From: Kluyvera intermedia
GTDB lineage: Bacteria; Pseudomonadota; Gammaproteobacteria; Enterobacterales; Enterobacteriaceae
NCBI RefSeq assembly: GCF_034424175.1
Contig: NZ_CP139986.1
Coordinates: 2,046,001-2,110,000, forward strand
DNA: 64,000 bases
Direction: 5' to 3'
The position numbers and the translations under genes are program-made. Each line of letters opens with the position of its first letter. The stretch's first letter is position 1. This document shows, one piece after another, positions 17,168-28,080 of the stretch. The notes beneath the pieces were generated by a model. It was not told where the DNA came from. It saw only the letters and a program-made list of their open reading frames with translations, and did no database searches.

Positions 17168-17689
17168 ATGTCTATTATTCTCGGCATTGACCCGGGGTCA
17201 CGCATCACCGGTTATGGCGTGATCCGTCAGGTGGGTCGCCAGTTAACCTACCTCGGCAGCGGATGTATTCGCACCAAAGTTGACGATCTCCCATCGCGCT
17301 TGAAATTAATTTATGCAGGCGTGACGGAAATCATCACCCAGTTCCAGCCGGACTATTTCGCCATTGAGCAGGTCTTTATGGCAAAAAATGCCGATTCGGC
17401 GCTCAAGCTGGGGCAGGCGCGTGGGGTGGCAATTGTTGCCGCCACTAATCAGGATCTTCCGGTTTTTGAATACGCCGCCCGTCAGGTCAAACAGACCGTC
17501 GTCGGTATCGGTAGCGCGGAAAAAAGCCAGGTGCAGCACATGGTGCGCACGCTATTAAAGCTTCCTGCTAACCCGCAGGCGGATGCGGCGGATGCGCTAG
17601 CCATCGCCATTACCCACTGCCACGTCAGCCAGAACGCTATGCAAATGAGCGAGTCGCGGTTGAATTTAGCGCGTGGGCGGCTGCGATAA
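17168..17689 (+). CDS. ruvC: Holliday junction resolvase RuvC
   Basis: 173 residues, identical in length to E. coli RuvC. The dimeric endonuclease cuts four-way junctions after RuvAB branch migration. The acidic residues of the RNase H-like site are present: D8 (GIDPGSR), E67 (AIEQVF), D139 and D142 (ADAADAL), counting the initiator Met. ATG 17168 with AGGAGG upstream was preferred over the GTG three bases earlier. The following hairpin separates it from ruvAB, so ruvC is probably not part of the SOS unit. The E. coli gene yebB, which lies between ruvC and ruvA, is absent. Confidence 0.98.
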   Translation: MSIILGIDPGSRITGYGVIRQVGRQLTYLGSGCIRTKVDDLPSRLKLIYAGVTEIITQFQPDYFAIEQVFMAKNADSALKLGQARGVAIVAATNQDLPVFEYAARQVKQTVVGIGSAEKSQVQHMVRTLLKLPANPQADAADALAIAITHCHVSQNAMQMSESRLNLARGRLR

Positions 17690-17699
17690 TAAGAAAATG

Positions 17700-17727
17700 G
17701 GCTGGATAAATATCCAGCCTTTTTTTA
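17700..17727 (+). terminator. ruvC terminator, coinciding with the ruvA LexA box
   Basis: GGCTGGATA (17700-17708) pairs with TATCCAGCC (17711-17719) and is followed by seven T, a strong terminator for ruvC. Confidence 0.85.
17702..17717 (+). promoter_or_regulatory. LexA (SOS) operator of ruvAB
   Basis: CTGGATAAATATCCAG fits CTG-N10-CAG exactly and resembles the known E. coli ruvA SOS box. It lies 54 bp before the ruvA start, so ruvAB should be LexA-repressed. Confidence 0.85.
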
Positions 17728-17770
17728 TGATAGTACATTACCTTTTTAGCCCTTAACGCAGGAGCGTCAT

Positions 17771-18382
17771 GTGATAGGCAGACTCAGAGGCATCATTCTC
17801 GAAAAACAACCCCCGTTGGTTCTTCTGGAAACGGGCGGCGTAGGCTATGAAGTGCATATGCCGATGACCTGTTTTTATGAGCTGCCGGAAGCTGGGCAGG
17901 AAGCGATAGTCTTCACGCACTTTGTGGTGCGTGAAGATGCACAACTGCTGTATGGCTTTAATAACAAGCAGGAACGTACGCTGTTTAAAGAGCTGATTAA
18001 AACCAACGGCGTAGGGCCAAAACTGGCGCTGGCAATTCTCTCCGGCATGTCGGCGCAGCAGTTTGTTAACGCGGTTGAGCGCGAAGAGCTTGGTGCGCTG
18101 GTGAAACTGCCGGGTATCGGCAAGAAAACCGCTGAGCGCCTGATTGTCGAGATGAAAGACCGCTTTAAAGGATTGCATGGTGACCTGTTTACGCCAGCGG
18201 CCGACCTGGTTCTGACCTCTCCAGTGGGCCCAACGGACGATGACGCCGAGCAAGAAGCGGTTGCTGCACTGGTGGCGCTGGGCTATAAACCTCAGGAAGC
18301 CAGCCGGATGGTGAGCAAAGTCGCTCGTCCGGATGCCAGCAGTGAAACATTGATCCGCGAAGCGCTCCGCGCGGCGCTATGA
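17771..18382 (+). CDS. ruvA: Holliday junction helicase subunit RuvA
   Basis: 203 residues, the E. coli length. RuvA tetramers bind four-way junctions and load the RuvB motor. An OB-fold covers 1-62; helix-hairpin-helix motifs lie at [12 protein letters not shown] and [13 protein letters not shown]; the C-terminal RuvB-binding domain is about 155-203. The start is GTG, as in E. coli, with AGGAG upstream; the overlapping ATG leads straight to a stop. ruvB follows after 8 bp. Confidence 0.98.
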   Translation: MIGRLRGIILEKQPPLVLLETGGVGYEVHMPMTCFYELPEAGQEAIVFTHFVVREDAQLLYGFNNKQERTLFKELIKTNGVGPKLALAILSGMSAQQFVNAVEREELGALVKLPGIGKKTAERLIVEMKDRFKGLHGDLFTPAADLVLTSPVGPTDDDAEQEAVAALVALGYKPQEASRMVSKVARPDASSETLIREALRAAL

Positions 18383-18387
18383 GGTAG

Positions 18388-19401
<1,014 letters not shown>

Positions 19402-19567
19402 TGATGGGCGGGCGGGATATCTAATCCCGCCAGTGAGTATGACCAGTTCTGTACCTCATCTGAAAAATCATCCATATCATTTTTAGATAACTCGCTCATT
19501 TGTGATGAATTTATAGCTTTGTACCCAGGTTATAAATCAATTTCACTAACACATGAGGAGTCCAGAA

Positions 19568-20020
19568 ATGAAATCAATGAAAGTTCTATCTATTGCTGTC
19601 CTGACTATAGCCGCGATGTCTGGTGTAGCGAATGCCGCTATTTCAGGTACCCAGACATGGAAAATGGTCAATGATCGACTTGAAAATACCAGCAATGGGC
19701 AAACGTTATGTATGACTGGCGTTGCTTTCCAGCAGGCGACGATGGAAGTATGTGGTTCTAATCCAGGTATGCAGAATATTCGTCAGGTTACTTTCGCTAT
19801 TAATGGGGCGCTGCGACTGGATGCACATCCGGATTATAGTTACGCACCATTAGACGGTAAAGTTTATATACGCGAATATAATCCAGTAGCAAGTAATTGG
19901 GACCATGTAAACGGACAGCTGAAAAAAACTGATTCCGATGGTGTTCTCAAGTGTCTTGATATTGAAGGCGGTAAAAACGTCCAGGGCGCCAAATTGCATT
20001 TAGCAACGTGTACCAAGTAA
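19568..20020 (+). CDS. Secreted beta-trefoil (ricin-like) protein
   Basis: 150 residues with a clear signal peptide (MKSMKVLSIAVLTIAAMSG, cut after VANA near residue 23). The mature protein has four cysteines, C48/C62 and C129/C148, each pair bracketing a stretch like ricin B lectin repeats; KCLDIEGGKNVQGAKLHLAT is the best. Similar folds occur in lectins and in CdtA/CdtC toxin subunits, so glycan binding is possible. K-12 has no gene between ruvB and znuB, and this one is more AT-rich than its neighbours, which suggests acquisition. GAGGAG precedes ATG 19568. No partner toxin gene is adjacent. The exact function is unknown. Confidence 0.6.
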   Translation: MKSMKVLSIAVLTIAAMSGVANAAISGTQTWKMVNDRLENTSNGQTLCMTGVAFQQATMEVCGSNPGMQNIRQVTFAINGALRLDAHPDYSYAPLDGKVYIREYNPVASNWDHVNGQLKKTDSDGVLKCLDIEGGKNVQGAKLHLATCTK

Positions 20021-20023
20021 TAA

Positions 20024-20055
20024 AATAAGCACCGATAATTTCATCGGCGCTTATT
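20024..20055. terminator. Hairpin between the ricin-like gene and znuB
   Basis: A long inverted repeat: AATAAGC and CCGAT pair with ATCGG and GCTTATT. It lies between convergent genes and can serve both. A second perfect repeat, ATCACCTCC/GGAGGTGAT, lies at 20073-20093. Confidence 0.6.
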
Positions 20056-20102
20056 GAGTTAGCCAATCTCAAATCACCTCCTGTGGAGGTGATGATCGTT
20101 AT

Positions 20103-20891
20103 TTAAGTATTAGGCTGTTTCTTCATCATACTGAATATAAACAGCAGCGCCGCGCACAGCACGACGGAAGGTCCCGCAGGCGTGTCATAAAACGCTGAGA
20201 AGGTCAGCCCGCCGGTAACGGCTATCATCCCGATACCGACCGCAATTCCTGCCATCTGCTCTGGCGTCCGCGCGAAACGACGTGCCGTGGCGGCTGGAAT
20301 AATCAGTAATGACGTAATTATCAGCGCTCCGACAAACTTCATTGCCACGCCAATCGTTAACGCCGTCACCAGCATCAGCAATAGCTTAACGCGCTGTAGT
20401 TTCACGCCGTCAACGAACGCTAAATCCGGGCTAATGGTCATCGACAGCAGGTTACGCCACTGCCAGAACAAAATTGCCAGCACCACCATCACGCCGAGGG
20501 CGATTGAAATCAGATCCTGCGGAGTTACTGCAAGCAGGTCACCAAACAGATAAGCCATGAGATCGACACGGATGTTCGACATCAGGCTGACGACGACCAG
20601 GCCGAGCGACAGCGCACTGTGCGCCATAATACCCAATAAAGTGTCAATCGCGAGGTGGGGGCGCTTTTCCAGCCATACCAGACCGGCGGCGAGCAGTAAT
20701 GTGACCGCAATAACCGCATAGAATGGGTTCACATCCAGCAGCAGGCCAAAAGCCACGCCTAGTAGCGAAGCATGGGCCAACGTATCGCCGAAATAGGACA
20801 TGCGACGCCAGACCACAAAAGAGCCCAGCGGGCCTGCAGCACACGCCAGCATCATTCCGGCAAGCCAGCCGGGAAGTAAAATTTCAATCAT
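20103..20891 (-). CDS. znuB: Zinc ABC transporter permease ZnuB
   Basis: 262 residues with about eight membrane helices, the inner-membrane channel of the ZnuABC high-affinity zinc importer. Its N-terminus [20 protein letters not shown] and the [15 protein letters not shown] segment, typical of metal ABC-3 permeases, are intact. Its start overlaps the znuC stop by 4 bp, so the two are coupled. Both are controlled from the shared Zur site upstream of znuC. Confidence 0.98.
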   Translation of the reverse strand: MIEILLPGWLAGMMLACAAGPLGSFVVWRRMSYFGDTLAHASLLGVAFGLLLDVNPFYAVIAVTLLLAAGLVWLEKRPHLAIDTLLGIMAHSALSLGLVVVSLMSNIRVDLMAYLFGDLLAVTPQDLISIALGVMVVLAILFWQWRNLLSMTISPDLAFVDGVKLQRVKLLLMLVTALTIGVAMKFVGALIITSLLIIPAATARRFARTPEQMAGIAVGIGMIAVTGGLTFSAFYDTPAGPSVVLCAALLFIFSMMKKQPNT

Positions 20892-21643
20892 GACTGCCCA
20901 TTTCCCCGACGTAAAACAATACGGCCCTGTAAATCATGGCGATGATTGTGCTGATGGCGATAGATCCCCAGTTGTTCCGCGCCGCGTGGGCCAAACATGG
21001 AGATAAATTCAGGATGCATTGACACCACATCCGGCGTGCCGGAGCAGCAGATATGATGATTCAGGCACAGCACGTCGTCGGTTTTGGCCATCACCAAATG
21101 TAAATCGTGCGACACCATGAGCACTGCGCAATTAAGCTCCTGACGAAGCTGGTTTATCAGATCGTAAAGCGCGACCTGACCGTTAACGTCTACGCCCTGA
21201 GTGGGTTCGTCCAGTACAAGTAGCTGCGGCTTATTTAACAATGCGCGTGCAAGCAATACGCGTTGGTTTTCGCCACCCGACAGCTTCTGCATTGGCGCAT
21301 CTTGTAAATGTCCCGCCTGAACTCGCTTGAGAGCAGGAAGGATATCTTCTTTGCGCGTGGCAGGATGCAGGCGTAAAAAGCGCTTGACGGTCAGCGGTAA
21401 TGTCGCGTCGAGGTGTAACTTTTGCGGTACATAGCCAATCCGCAAATGCTTATCACGGGTGACAACGCCTTCGCTGGGTGCTACCAGACCCAGCACCACA
21501 CGCACCAGCGTTGATTTGCCCGCGCCATTAGGGCCCAGCAGCGTCAGAATGCGGCCTGGCTTAAGATTCAGCGAGATGTCAGAGAGCACACGGCGTTGGC
21601 CGAAGCTCACAGAAACATTTTCCAGAGATACAAAATTAGTCAT
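20888..21643 (-). CDS. znuC: Zinc ABC transporter ATPase ZnuC
   Basis: 251 residues, the E. coli length. It powers zinc import. Walker A is GPNGAGKST (37-45), the signature LSGGE is at 121-125 and Walker B LLVLDEP at 141-147. The C-terminus is His-rich ([10 protein letters not shown]), which may bind zinc. The start MTNFVSLEN was chosen by E. coli alignment; the ATG six codons earlier overlaps the operator region. It is transcribed divergently from znuA. Confidence 0.98.
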   Translation of the reverse strand: MTNFVSLENVSVSFGQRRVLSDISLNLKPGRILTLLGPNGAGKSTLVRVVLGLVAPSEGVVTRDKHLRIGYVPQKLHLDATLPLTVKRFLRLHPATRKEDILPALKRVQAGHLQDAPMQKLSGGENQRVLLARALLNKPQLLVLDEPTQGVDVNGQVALYDLINQLRQELNCAVLMVSHDLHLVMAKTDDVLCLNHHICCSGTPDVVSMHPEFISMFGPRGAEQLGIYRHQHNHRHDLQGRIVLRRGNGQS

Positions 21644-21667
21644 AGCAATTAGGGGTTGCACAAGATA

Positions 21668-21686
21668 GTGAATGTTATAATATCAC
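21668..21686. promoter_or_regulatory. Zur box between znuC and znuA
   Basis: GTGAATGTTATAATATCAC is a 19-bp imperfect palindrome matching the enterobacterial Zur operator that represses znuA and znuCB when zinc is sufficient. Confidence 0.85.
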
Positions 21687-21720
21687 ACATCTCTTATTCA
21701 TTTCGATTAGCAGACGCATA

Positions 21721-22680
21721 ATGTTACAGAAAAATACGCTTCTTTTCGCAGCTTTATCCGCTGCACTTTGGGGAACGGCAGCACAGCGTGCTGACGCAGC
21801 CGTCGTCACATCACTTAAGCCACTCGGTTTCATTGCTTCTGCGATTGCAGATGGGGTCACCGAAACGCAGGTTTTACTGCCAGATGGTGCCTCAGAGCAT
21901 GATTACTCATTGCGCCCATCAGACGCAAAACGCTTACAGAACGCGGACTTAGTGGTTTGGATTGGTCCGGAAATGGAAGCGTTTATGGATAAGTCAACGC
22001 AAAGCATACCTGATAATAAAAAAGTCACCATAGCCCAGCTTGAAGGGGTGAAACCGTTGCTCATGAAAGGGGCTGATGACGACGATGACGATCATGACCA
22101 CGACGGTGGACATGACCATGCTCATGGCGAAAAAGGTGATGCACATCACCATCACGGCGACTACAACATGCATCTGTGGCTTTCGCCTGAGATAGCGCGG
22201 CTGTCGGCGGTTGCAATCCATAACAAATTAGTGGAACTTATGCCCCAGAGTCGAGCCCGACTTGACGCCAACCTGAAGGATTTTGAGGCCAATCTGGCCG
22301 CGACCGACAAGCAGGTGGCGAGCGAGCTGGCACCGGTAAAAGGTAAGGGGTACTTCGTTTTTCATGACGCCTATGGCTACTATGAAAAACACTACGGTTT
22401 GACGCCGCTTGGGCACTTCACCGTCAACCCTGAAATCCAACCTGGTGCGCAGCGTTTACATCAAATAAGAACACAGTTGGTTGAGCAAAAAGCAACCTGC
22501 GTTTTTGCTGAGCCACAATTCAGGCCCGCTGTCGTTGAATCTGTCGCGCGGGGAACCTCTGTTCGCATGGGAACGTTGGATCCTCTCGGCACGAATATAC
22601 AGTTGAGTAAAGGGAGCTACCCTGCGTTTCTGACTCAACTGGCGACCCAGTATGCGAGCTGCCTGAAAGGAGATAAGTAA
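21721..22680 (+). CDS. znuA: Zinc-binding periplasmic protein ZnuA
   Basis: 319 residues (E. coli 310). A signal peptide ends near ADA at residue 26. The protein captures Zn2+ in the periplasm and passes it to ZnuB. Ligand segments [11 protein letters not shown] (H60), NMHLWLSPE (H151) and [17 protein letters not shown] are present. A flexible loop at about 118-146 is very rich in Asp and His and longer than in K-12, which accounts for the extra length. C-terminal cysteines form the usual disulfide. Confidence 0.98.
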   Translation: MLQKNTLLFAALSAALWGTAAQRADAAVVTSLKPLGFIASAIADGVTETQVLLPDGASEHDYSLRPSDAKRLQNADLVVWIGPEMEAFMDKSTQSIPDNKKVTIAQLEGVKPLLMKGADDDDDDHDHDGGHDHAHGEKGDAHHHHGDYNMHLWLSPEIARLSAVAIHNKLVELMPQSRARLDANLKDFEANLAATDKQVASELAPVKGKGYFVFHDAYGYYEKHYGLTPLGHFTVNPEIQPGAQRLHQIRTQLVEQKATCVFAEPQFRPAVVESVARGTSVRMGTLDPLGTNIQLSKGSYPAFLTQLATQYASCLKGDK

Positions 22681-22692
22681 GGAAGTGAATAC

Positions 22693-24012
22693 GTGCAGCA
22701 GATAGCCCGCTCTGTCGCTCTGGCATTTAATAATTTGCCTAGACCCCACCGCGTTATGCTGGGGTCACTCACCGTTCTCACATTAGCCGTCGCTGTCTGG
22801 CGGCCATATGTCTACCATCCAACCTCTTCACCGGTCATCCGTACGATCGAGCTGGAGAAAAAAGAGATCCGTTCGCTGTTGCCTGAAGCCAGTGAGCCGA
22901 TTGACCAGTCCGCTCAGGAAGACGAAGCGATTCCTCAAGATGAACTGGACGATAAAGCCGACAACGAAACGGGCGTGCATGAGTATGTTGTATCCACGGG
23001 CGATACCCTGAGCAGCATCCTGAATCAGTACGGCATCGATATGGGGAATATCAGCCAGCTTGCCTCGGTGGATAAAGACCTGAGAAACATGAAAGTGGGG
23101 CAACAGCTCTCCTGGACGTTAAATGATGATGGTGATCTACAACGTCTGACCTGGGAGATGTCGCGCCGCGAAACCCGCACCTACGACCGCGTTGCAAACG
23201 GCTTTAAGATGAGCAGTGAGATGCAGCAAGGCGAGTGGGTGAATAGCCTGATAAAAGGTACCGTAGGCGGCAGCTTTGTTTCCAGCGCCGTGAATGCTGG
23301 TTTAACCAGCGTTGAGGCCAGCGCAGTCATTAAAGCGATGCAGTGGCAGATGGACTTCCGTAAGCTTAAAAAAGGCGACGAGTTCTCCGTGCTGATGTCG
23401 CGTGAAATGCTGGATGGTAAACGCGAGCAGAGTCAATTACTGGGTGTGCGTTTACGTTCCGGTGATAAAAACTATTACGCGATCCGCGCTGAAGATGGCA
23501 AGTTCTATGACCGTAATGGTACCGGGCTTGCGAAGGGCTTCCTGCGTTTCCCTACTGCGCGTCAATTCCGCGTGTCATCAAACTTTAATCCGCGTCGTCT
23601 GAACCCTGTTACCGGGCGTGTTGCGCCGCACCGTGGCGTTGATTTCGCCATGCCGCAGGGTACGCCAGTTCTGGCGGTAGGTGATGGTGAAGTGGTGGTG
23701 GCGAAACGTAGCGGTGCCGCTGGCTACTACGTTGCGTTACGACACGGTCGTACCTACACGACTCGCTATATGCACTTACGTAAGCTGTTAGTGAAACCGG
23801 GTCAGAAGGTAAAACGTGGCGATCGTATTGCGCTGTCCGGAAATACCGGTCGCTCAACCGGCCCGCATTTGCACTATGAAGTATGGCTCAATCAGCAGGC
23901 CGTAAACCCGCTGACCGCGAAGCTGCCACGCACCGAAGGGTTAACGGGTTCCGATCGTACCGATTACCTGGCGCAGGTGAAACAGGTGTTACCGCAACTG
24001 CGTTTCGATTAA
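22693..24012 (+). CDS. mepM: Murein DD-endopeptidase MepM
   Basis: 439 residues (E. coli 440). An N-terminal membrane anchor (about 20-40) is followed by a LysM peptidoglycan-binding domain (about 96-142) and a C-terminal M23 metallopeptidase (about 300-405) with HRGVDFAMPQGTPV and GPHLHYEVW as metal ligands. It cuts D-Ala-mDAP cross-links so that new strands can be inserted during growth. The start is GTG, 12 bp after znuA. A terminator follows. Confidence 0.97.
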   Translation: MQQIARSVALAFNNLPRPHRVMLGSLTVLTLAVAVWRPYVYHPTSSPVIRTIELEKKEIRSLLPEASEPIDQSAQEDEAIPQDELDDKADNETGVHEYVVSTGDTLSSILNQYGIDMGNISQLASVDKDLRNMKVGQQLSWTLNDDGDLQRLTWEMSRRETRTYDRVANGFKMSSEMQQGEWVNSLIKGTVGGSFVSSAVNAGLTSVEASAVIKAMQWQMDFRKLKKGDEFSVLMSREMLDGKREQSQLLGVRLRSGDKNYYAIRAEDGKFYDRNGTGLAKGFLRFPTARQFRVSSNFNPRRLNPVTGRVAPHRGVDFAMPQGTPVLAVGDGEVVVAKRSGAAGYYVALRHGRTYTTRYMHLRKLLVKPGQKVKRGDRIALSGNTGRSTGPHLHYEVWLNQQAVNPLTAKLPRTEGLTGSDRTDYLAQVKQVLPQLRFD

Positions 24013-24037
24013 TTTCGTCTAAGAAGTATGCGTTCAG

Positions 24038-24068
24038 AGCCGGTGCTTTAGCAGCATCGGCTTTTTCT
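24038..24068 (+). terminator. mepM terminator
   Basis: AGCCGGTGC pairs with GCATCGGCT around a 7-base loop, then TTTTTC. Confidence 0.8.
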
Positions 24069-24143
24069 TTTGTGCGAAACACCTAGCCTCGCTACACTAT
24101 CTGCTTATCCACACCGACCCGATGACTCACCCCAGGAACAGGC

Positions 24144-25121
24144 ATGGAAACGAAAAAAAATAACAGTGAATACATTCCCGAGTTTGAGAAATCATTCCGC
24201 CACCCACAATACTGGGGCGCTTGGTTAGGCGTGCTGGCGTTTGCTGGAATCGCTTACATTCCGGCTAAAATTCGTGACCCGCTTTTGGGTAAACTCGGTC
24301 GTCTGGCGGGGCGATTGGGCAAGAGTGCACGTCGTCGTGCGCAGATAAATTTACTCTACTGTTTCCCCGATAAGACTGAAGCCGAGCGTGAAGCCATTAT
24401 CGATGAGATGTTCGCCACCGCGCCGCAGGCGATGGTTATGATGGCTGAACTGGCGCTCAAAGGGCCGGAAAAGATCGTTAACCGCGTCGACTGGCAAGGT
24501 CAGGAGATCATTGATGAAATGCGCCGCAATGGCGAAAACGTGATCTTCCTGGTGCCACACGGTTGGGGCGTTGATATCCCGGCGATGCTGATGGCGTCTC
24601 AGGGTCAGAAGATGGCGGCGATGTTCCACAACCAGGGCAACAAAGTCTTCGATTATTCGTGGAACACCGTTCGCCGCCGTTTTGGTGGTCGTCTGCATGC
24701 GCGTAATGACGGTATTAAACCGTTTATCCAGTCAGTACGTCAGGGCTACTGGGGCTATTACTTGCCCGATCAGGACCACGGCGCGGAGCACAGCGAATTC
24801 GTCGATTTCTTCGCAACGTATAAAGCGACGCTACCCGCCATTGGGCGTTTGATGAAAGTGTGCCGCGCGCGCGTGGTGCCGCTTTTCCCGGTTTATAATG
24901 GCGATACTCACCGCTTAACGATTATGGTGCGTCCGCCAATGGACGATCTGTTGGAAGCGGATGACAACACGATTGCGCGTCGCATGAACGAGGAAGTCGA
25001 AATATTTGTCGGGCCTCATGCTGAACAATACACTTGGATCTTAAAGCTTTTAAAAACGCGCAAACCGGGTGAGGTCGAGCCTTACCAGCGTAAAGAGCTG
25101 TACCCGAAGAAAAAGAAATAA
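24144..25121 (+). CDS. lpxM: Lipid A myristoyltransferase LpxM
   Basis: 325 residues (E. coli 323). It adds the last acyl chain (myristate) to Kdo2-lipid A at the inner membrane, giving hexa-acylated endotoxin. The HX4D acyltransferase motif is H139 to D144 (HGWGVD). One membrane helix near residues 23-40 anchors it. It carries the LpxM-type N-terminus [15 protein letters not shown] second acyltransferase, LpxP-like, lies 15 kb away at 40633. Confidence 0.97.
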   Translation: METKKNNSEYIPEFEKSFRHPQYWGAWLGVLAFAGIAYIPAKIRDPLLGKLGRLAGRLGKSARRRAQINLLYCFPDKTEAEREAIIDEMFATAPQAMVMMAELALKGPEKIVNRVDWQGQEIIDEMRRNGENVIFLVPHGWGVDIPAMLMASQGQKMAAMFHNQGNKVFDYSWNTVRRRFGGRLHARNDGIKPFIQSVRQGYWGYYLPDQDHGAEHSEFVDFFATYKATLPAIGRLMKVCRARVVPLFPVYNGDTHRLTIMVRPPMDDLLEADDNTIARRMNEEVEIFVGPHAEQYTWILKLLKTRKPGEVEPYQRKELYPKKKK

Positions 25122-25125
25122 TTCG

Positions 25126-25203
25126 GTAACCCGGCCGAGCGAATACGACGCCGGAAATAGGCACCGAGCCTTCCCGGGGGCGGCGTAAACGCCTTGTCCG
25201 GGC
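25126..25203. repeat. BIME-like pair of inverted REP units, copy 1
   Basis: Between lpxM and pykA. A 31-base REP unit at 25173-25203 (minus sense) shares 27 of 31 bases with a second copy at 63566-63596. A second, inverted unit lies at about 25126-25160. Confidence 0.75.
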
Positions 25204-25211
25204 GACCATGT

Positions 25212-25243
25212 AAAAAGCCCAGTCCTCAGGACTGGGCTTTTTT
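25212..25243. terminator. Bidirectional terminator between lpxM and pykA
   Basis: AGCCCAGTCC pairs with GGACTGGGCT, with A-run before and T-run after, serving both convergent genes. Confidence 0.9.
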
Positions 25244-25259
25244 GTACCACCAGAGAGAC

Positions 25260-26702
25260 TTACTCGACGGTGAGGATACGCGTGGTGTTCGTTGAGCCCA
25301 CGGTGCTCATCACATCGCCTTGGGTCACGATGACGATGTCGCCGGACATCAGATAACCTTTGTCACGCAGCAGGTTCACCGCGTCGTGTGCTGCGGCTAC
25401 GCCATCGCAAGCGCTATCGAAGAATACCGGTGTCACGCCGCGATACAGCGCCGTCAGGTTAAGCGTGCGCTCGTGACGAGACATGGCAAAGATCGGCAGG
25501 CCAGAGGTAATACGTGAAGTCATCAGTGCAGTACGACCGGATTCGGTCATCGTGATGATTGCCGTTACGCCCTTCAGGTGGTTTGCTGCATACATCGCAG
25601 ACATCGCGATTGCTTCTTCAACGTTATCGAACTGTACATCCAGACGATGTTTAGAAACGTTGATGCTTGGGATTTTCTCGGCACCCAGACACACGCGGGC
25701 CATAGCCGCCACGGTTTCAGATGGATACTGACCGGCAGCCGTTTCAGCTGACAGCATCACGGCATCGGTACCATCAAGCACGGCGTTTGCCACGTCCATA
25801 ACTTCTGCACGGGTTGGCATAGGGTTTGTGATCATCGACTCCATCATCTGGGTCGCAGTAATCACCGAGCGATTAAGCTGGCGGGCGCGACGAATCAGCG
25901 CTTTCTGAATACCGACCAGTTCAGGGTCACCGATTTCAACGCCGAGGTCACCACGAGCGACCATCACCACATCAGAGGCCAGAATGATGTCATCCATGGC
26001 GTCCTGGCTGCAAACCGCTTCCGCACGCTCTACTTTCGCGACGATTTTGGCATCGCAACCTGCTTCGCGTGCCAGACGGCGTGCGTAGTTCAGATCCTCG
26101 CCACAGCGTGGGAAGGAGACCGCCAGGTAATCAACGCCAATTTTCGCGGCGGTATGGATGTCAGCTTTGTCTTTTTCGGTCAGGGCTTCAGCGGAGAGGC
26201 CACCGCCTAATTTGTTGATGCCTTTGTTGTTGGACAGCGGGCCGCCAACGGTCACTTCGGTGAAGACCTTCATGCCCTGAATTTCCAGAACTTTCAGCTG
26301 TACGCGGCCATCATCGAGCAGCAGGATATCGCCTGGAACAACGTCAGCGGGCAGGCCTTTGTAGTCAATACCGACTTTCTCTTTATCGCCTTCACCTTTA
26401 CCCAGGTTGGCATCAAGCAGGAATTTATCGCCGATATTGAGGAAAACTTTGCCTTCTTTGAAGGTCGAAACGCGAATTTTTGGACCCTGCAAGTCACCAA
26501 GGATGGCAACATGACGTCCCAGTTTTGCTGCAATTTCGCGGACTTTATCAGCACGAAGCTGGTGATCTTCTGCTGTACCGTGAGAGAAGTTCATACGCAC
26601 GACGTTAGCGCCAGCGGAAATCACCTTCTCGAGGTTATTGTCGCGGTCAGTTGCTGGGCCTAATGTGGTAACGATCTTGGTTCTGCGAAGCCTTCTGGAC
26701 AT
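25260..26702 (-). CDS. pykA: Pyruvate kinase II
   Basis: 480 residues, nearly identical to E. coli PykA. It converts phosphoenolpyruvate and ADP to pyruvate and ATP; this isozyme is activated by AMP and sugar phosphates. The N-terminal [13 protein letters not shown], the active-site segment [11 protein letters not shown] and the [11 protein letters not shown] motif are all present. It sits near hexR-zwf-edd-eda, whose products feed pyruvate metabolism. Confidence 0.98.
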   Translation of the reverse strand: MSRRLRRTKIVTTLGPATDRDNNLEKVISAGANVVRMNFSHGTAEDHQLRADKVREIAAKLGRHVAILGDLQGPKIRVSTFKEGKVFLNIGDKFLLDANLGKGEGDKEKVGIDYKGLPADVVPGDILLLDDGRVQLKVLEIQGMKVFTEVTVGGPLSNNKGINKLGGGLSAEALTEKDKADIHTAAKIGVDYLAVSFPRCGEDLNYARRLAREAGCDAKIVAKVERAEAVCSQDAMDDIILASDVVMVARGDLGVEIGDPELVGIQKALIRRARQLNRSVITATQMMESMITNPMPTRAEVMDVANAVLDGTDAVMLSAETAAGQYPSETVAAMARVCLGAEKIPSINVSKHRLDVQFDNVEEAIAMSAMYAANHLKGVTAIITMTESGRTALMTSRITSGLPIFAMSRHERTLNLTALYRGVTPVFFDSACDGVAAAHDAVNLLRDKGYLMSGDIVIVTQGDVMSTVGSTNTTRILTVE

Positions 26703-26813
26703 GTAATACTCCGTTGACTAGTACAACTTAGGTGTTGCGTGAACAGGAATTCGGCAATGTCGCCAGCTTGGCGCTACCGAATGAGTTAATTAATGACGCT
26801 ATTATTATCGCTT

Positions 26814-27683
26814 TTAGTGGTTATCGCTGTGTGCTGAAAGCTCTTTATCAAACCGCGATTCTTTCAATGCTTCTTTGACTCGCTTCAAATTATCCCTGAA
26901 TTTTGCACCACGACGTAGAGTAAAACCCGTCGCCAGGACATCGATCACGGTGAGCTGTGCCAGCCTGGACACCATTGGCATGTAGATGTCGGTATCCTCA
27001 GGAACGTCCAACGTGATGGCGAGAGTGGCTTCTCGTGCCAGCGGCGTACCGGCTGAAGTGATGGCGATAACCATCGCATCGTTTTCTCTTGCCACTTGGG
27101 CTATCTCAACCAGGCTTTTGGTTCTGCCGGTATGGGAAATGAGCACCACAACGTCGTCATCGCTGCAATTCATACAGCTCATTCGTTGCAAAACAATGTC
27201 ATCAGAATAGATGACTGGGACGTTGAAGCGGAAAAATTTGTTCATTGCATCGTGTGCGACGGCTGCCGACGACCCCAGCCCGAAAAAGGCAATTTTATTG
27301 GCCTGGGTGAGGAGATCGACCGCGCGATTGACGGCCGACATATCCAGCGATTGACGCACATGGGCGAGGCTTGCCATGGCGGATTCAAAAATTTTCGCCG
27401 TATAGGCTTCGACGCTGTCATCTTCGTCGACATTACGATTAACGTACGGTGTACCGTTAGCCAAACTTTGGGCAAGATGCAATTTAAAGTCGGGGAATCC
27501 GCGCGTTTCCATGCTGCGACAAAAGCGGTTAACGGTCGGTTCGCTGACCTCCGCTTCCAGGGCGAGTGCGGCAATACTTGAATGGATTGCCTGGTCTGGG
27601 GCCGCAAGAATAACTTCCGCGACTTTTCGCTCGGATTTGCTAAGGTTTTCCAGTTGGGACTGAATTTTTTCCAGCATGTTCAT
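26814..27683 (-). CDS. hexR: HexR, repressor of the zwf and Entner-Doudoroff genes
   Basis: 289 residues, the E. coli length. RpiR family: an N-terminal helix-turn-helix (about 1-77, VSEPTVNRFCRSM) and a C-terminal SIS sugar-phosphate domain (about 125-260, FFGLGSSAAVAHDA and VVLISHTGRTKSL). HexR releases DNA when it binds 2-keto-3-deoxy-6-phosphogluconate. It is divergent from its target zwf. The start MNMLEK was chosen over an upstream frame extension of 35 codons that lacks similarity. Confidence 0.97.
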   Translation of the reverse strand: MNMLEKIQSQLENLSKSERKVAEVILAAPDQAIHSSIAALALEAEVSEPTVNRFCRSMETRGFPDFKLHLAQSLANGTPYVNRNVDEDDSVEAYTAKIFESAMASLAHVRQSLDMSAVNRAVDLLTQANKIAFFGLGSSAAVAHDAMNKFFRFNVPVIYSDDIVLQRMSCMNCSDDDVVVLISHTGRTKSLVEIAQVARENDAMVIAITSAGTPLAREATLAITLDVPEDTDIYMPMVSRLAQLTVIDVLATGFTLRRGAKFRDNLKRVKEALKESRFDKELSAHSDNH

Positions 27684-28080
27684 CGTAGCAAGGCGCTCAT
27701 AGATTGAAACGATTCCATTAATGGGTGAAATCTTCGGGCGTTTTAGCAAGAATATACGCTCGAACCCGGTCATAAAGTGAATAAGCACGGCAAAAAATGT
27801 TGTTTTTTTTCATTACATGATCAGCGTCGTATTTTAACTGACGCCATTGAGGCGAAAGAACAAACAAAATTGGCGGATTGCCTAACGCTGTTGCCACAAC
27901 GGTTCCGATTTGTGCGATCGACGGATGAGAAGGGCGTTAAAGGGTTTCGGCAATTTGGTAAACACAGTACAGTGCACCGTAAGAAAATTACAATGATATC
28001 CGTCGTTTTTCAGGAAAACCTGATAGATCACGGATATGTAGCCTGGCACAGAACCAGGAACTTAAACTGAGGAGAATGAC
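27684..28080. promoter_or_regulatory. hexR-zwf divergent control region
   Basis: A 397-bp intergenic region. CGTAAGAAAATTACA at 27978-27992 fits the HexR palindrome TGTAA-N5-TTACA except for the first base. An AGGAG ribosome site precedes zwf. A MarA/SoxS box, known for E. coli zwf, is likely but I could not place it with confidence. Confidence 0.6.

Noticed and set aside
22077..22160. Short Asp/His-codon repeats in znuA as a microsatellite or insertion
   Set aside because: They encode the normal histidine-rich zinc loop of ZnuA, only longer than in K-12.
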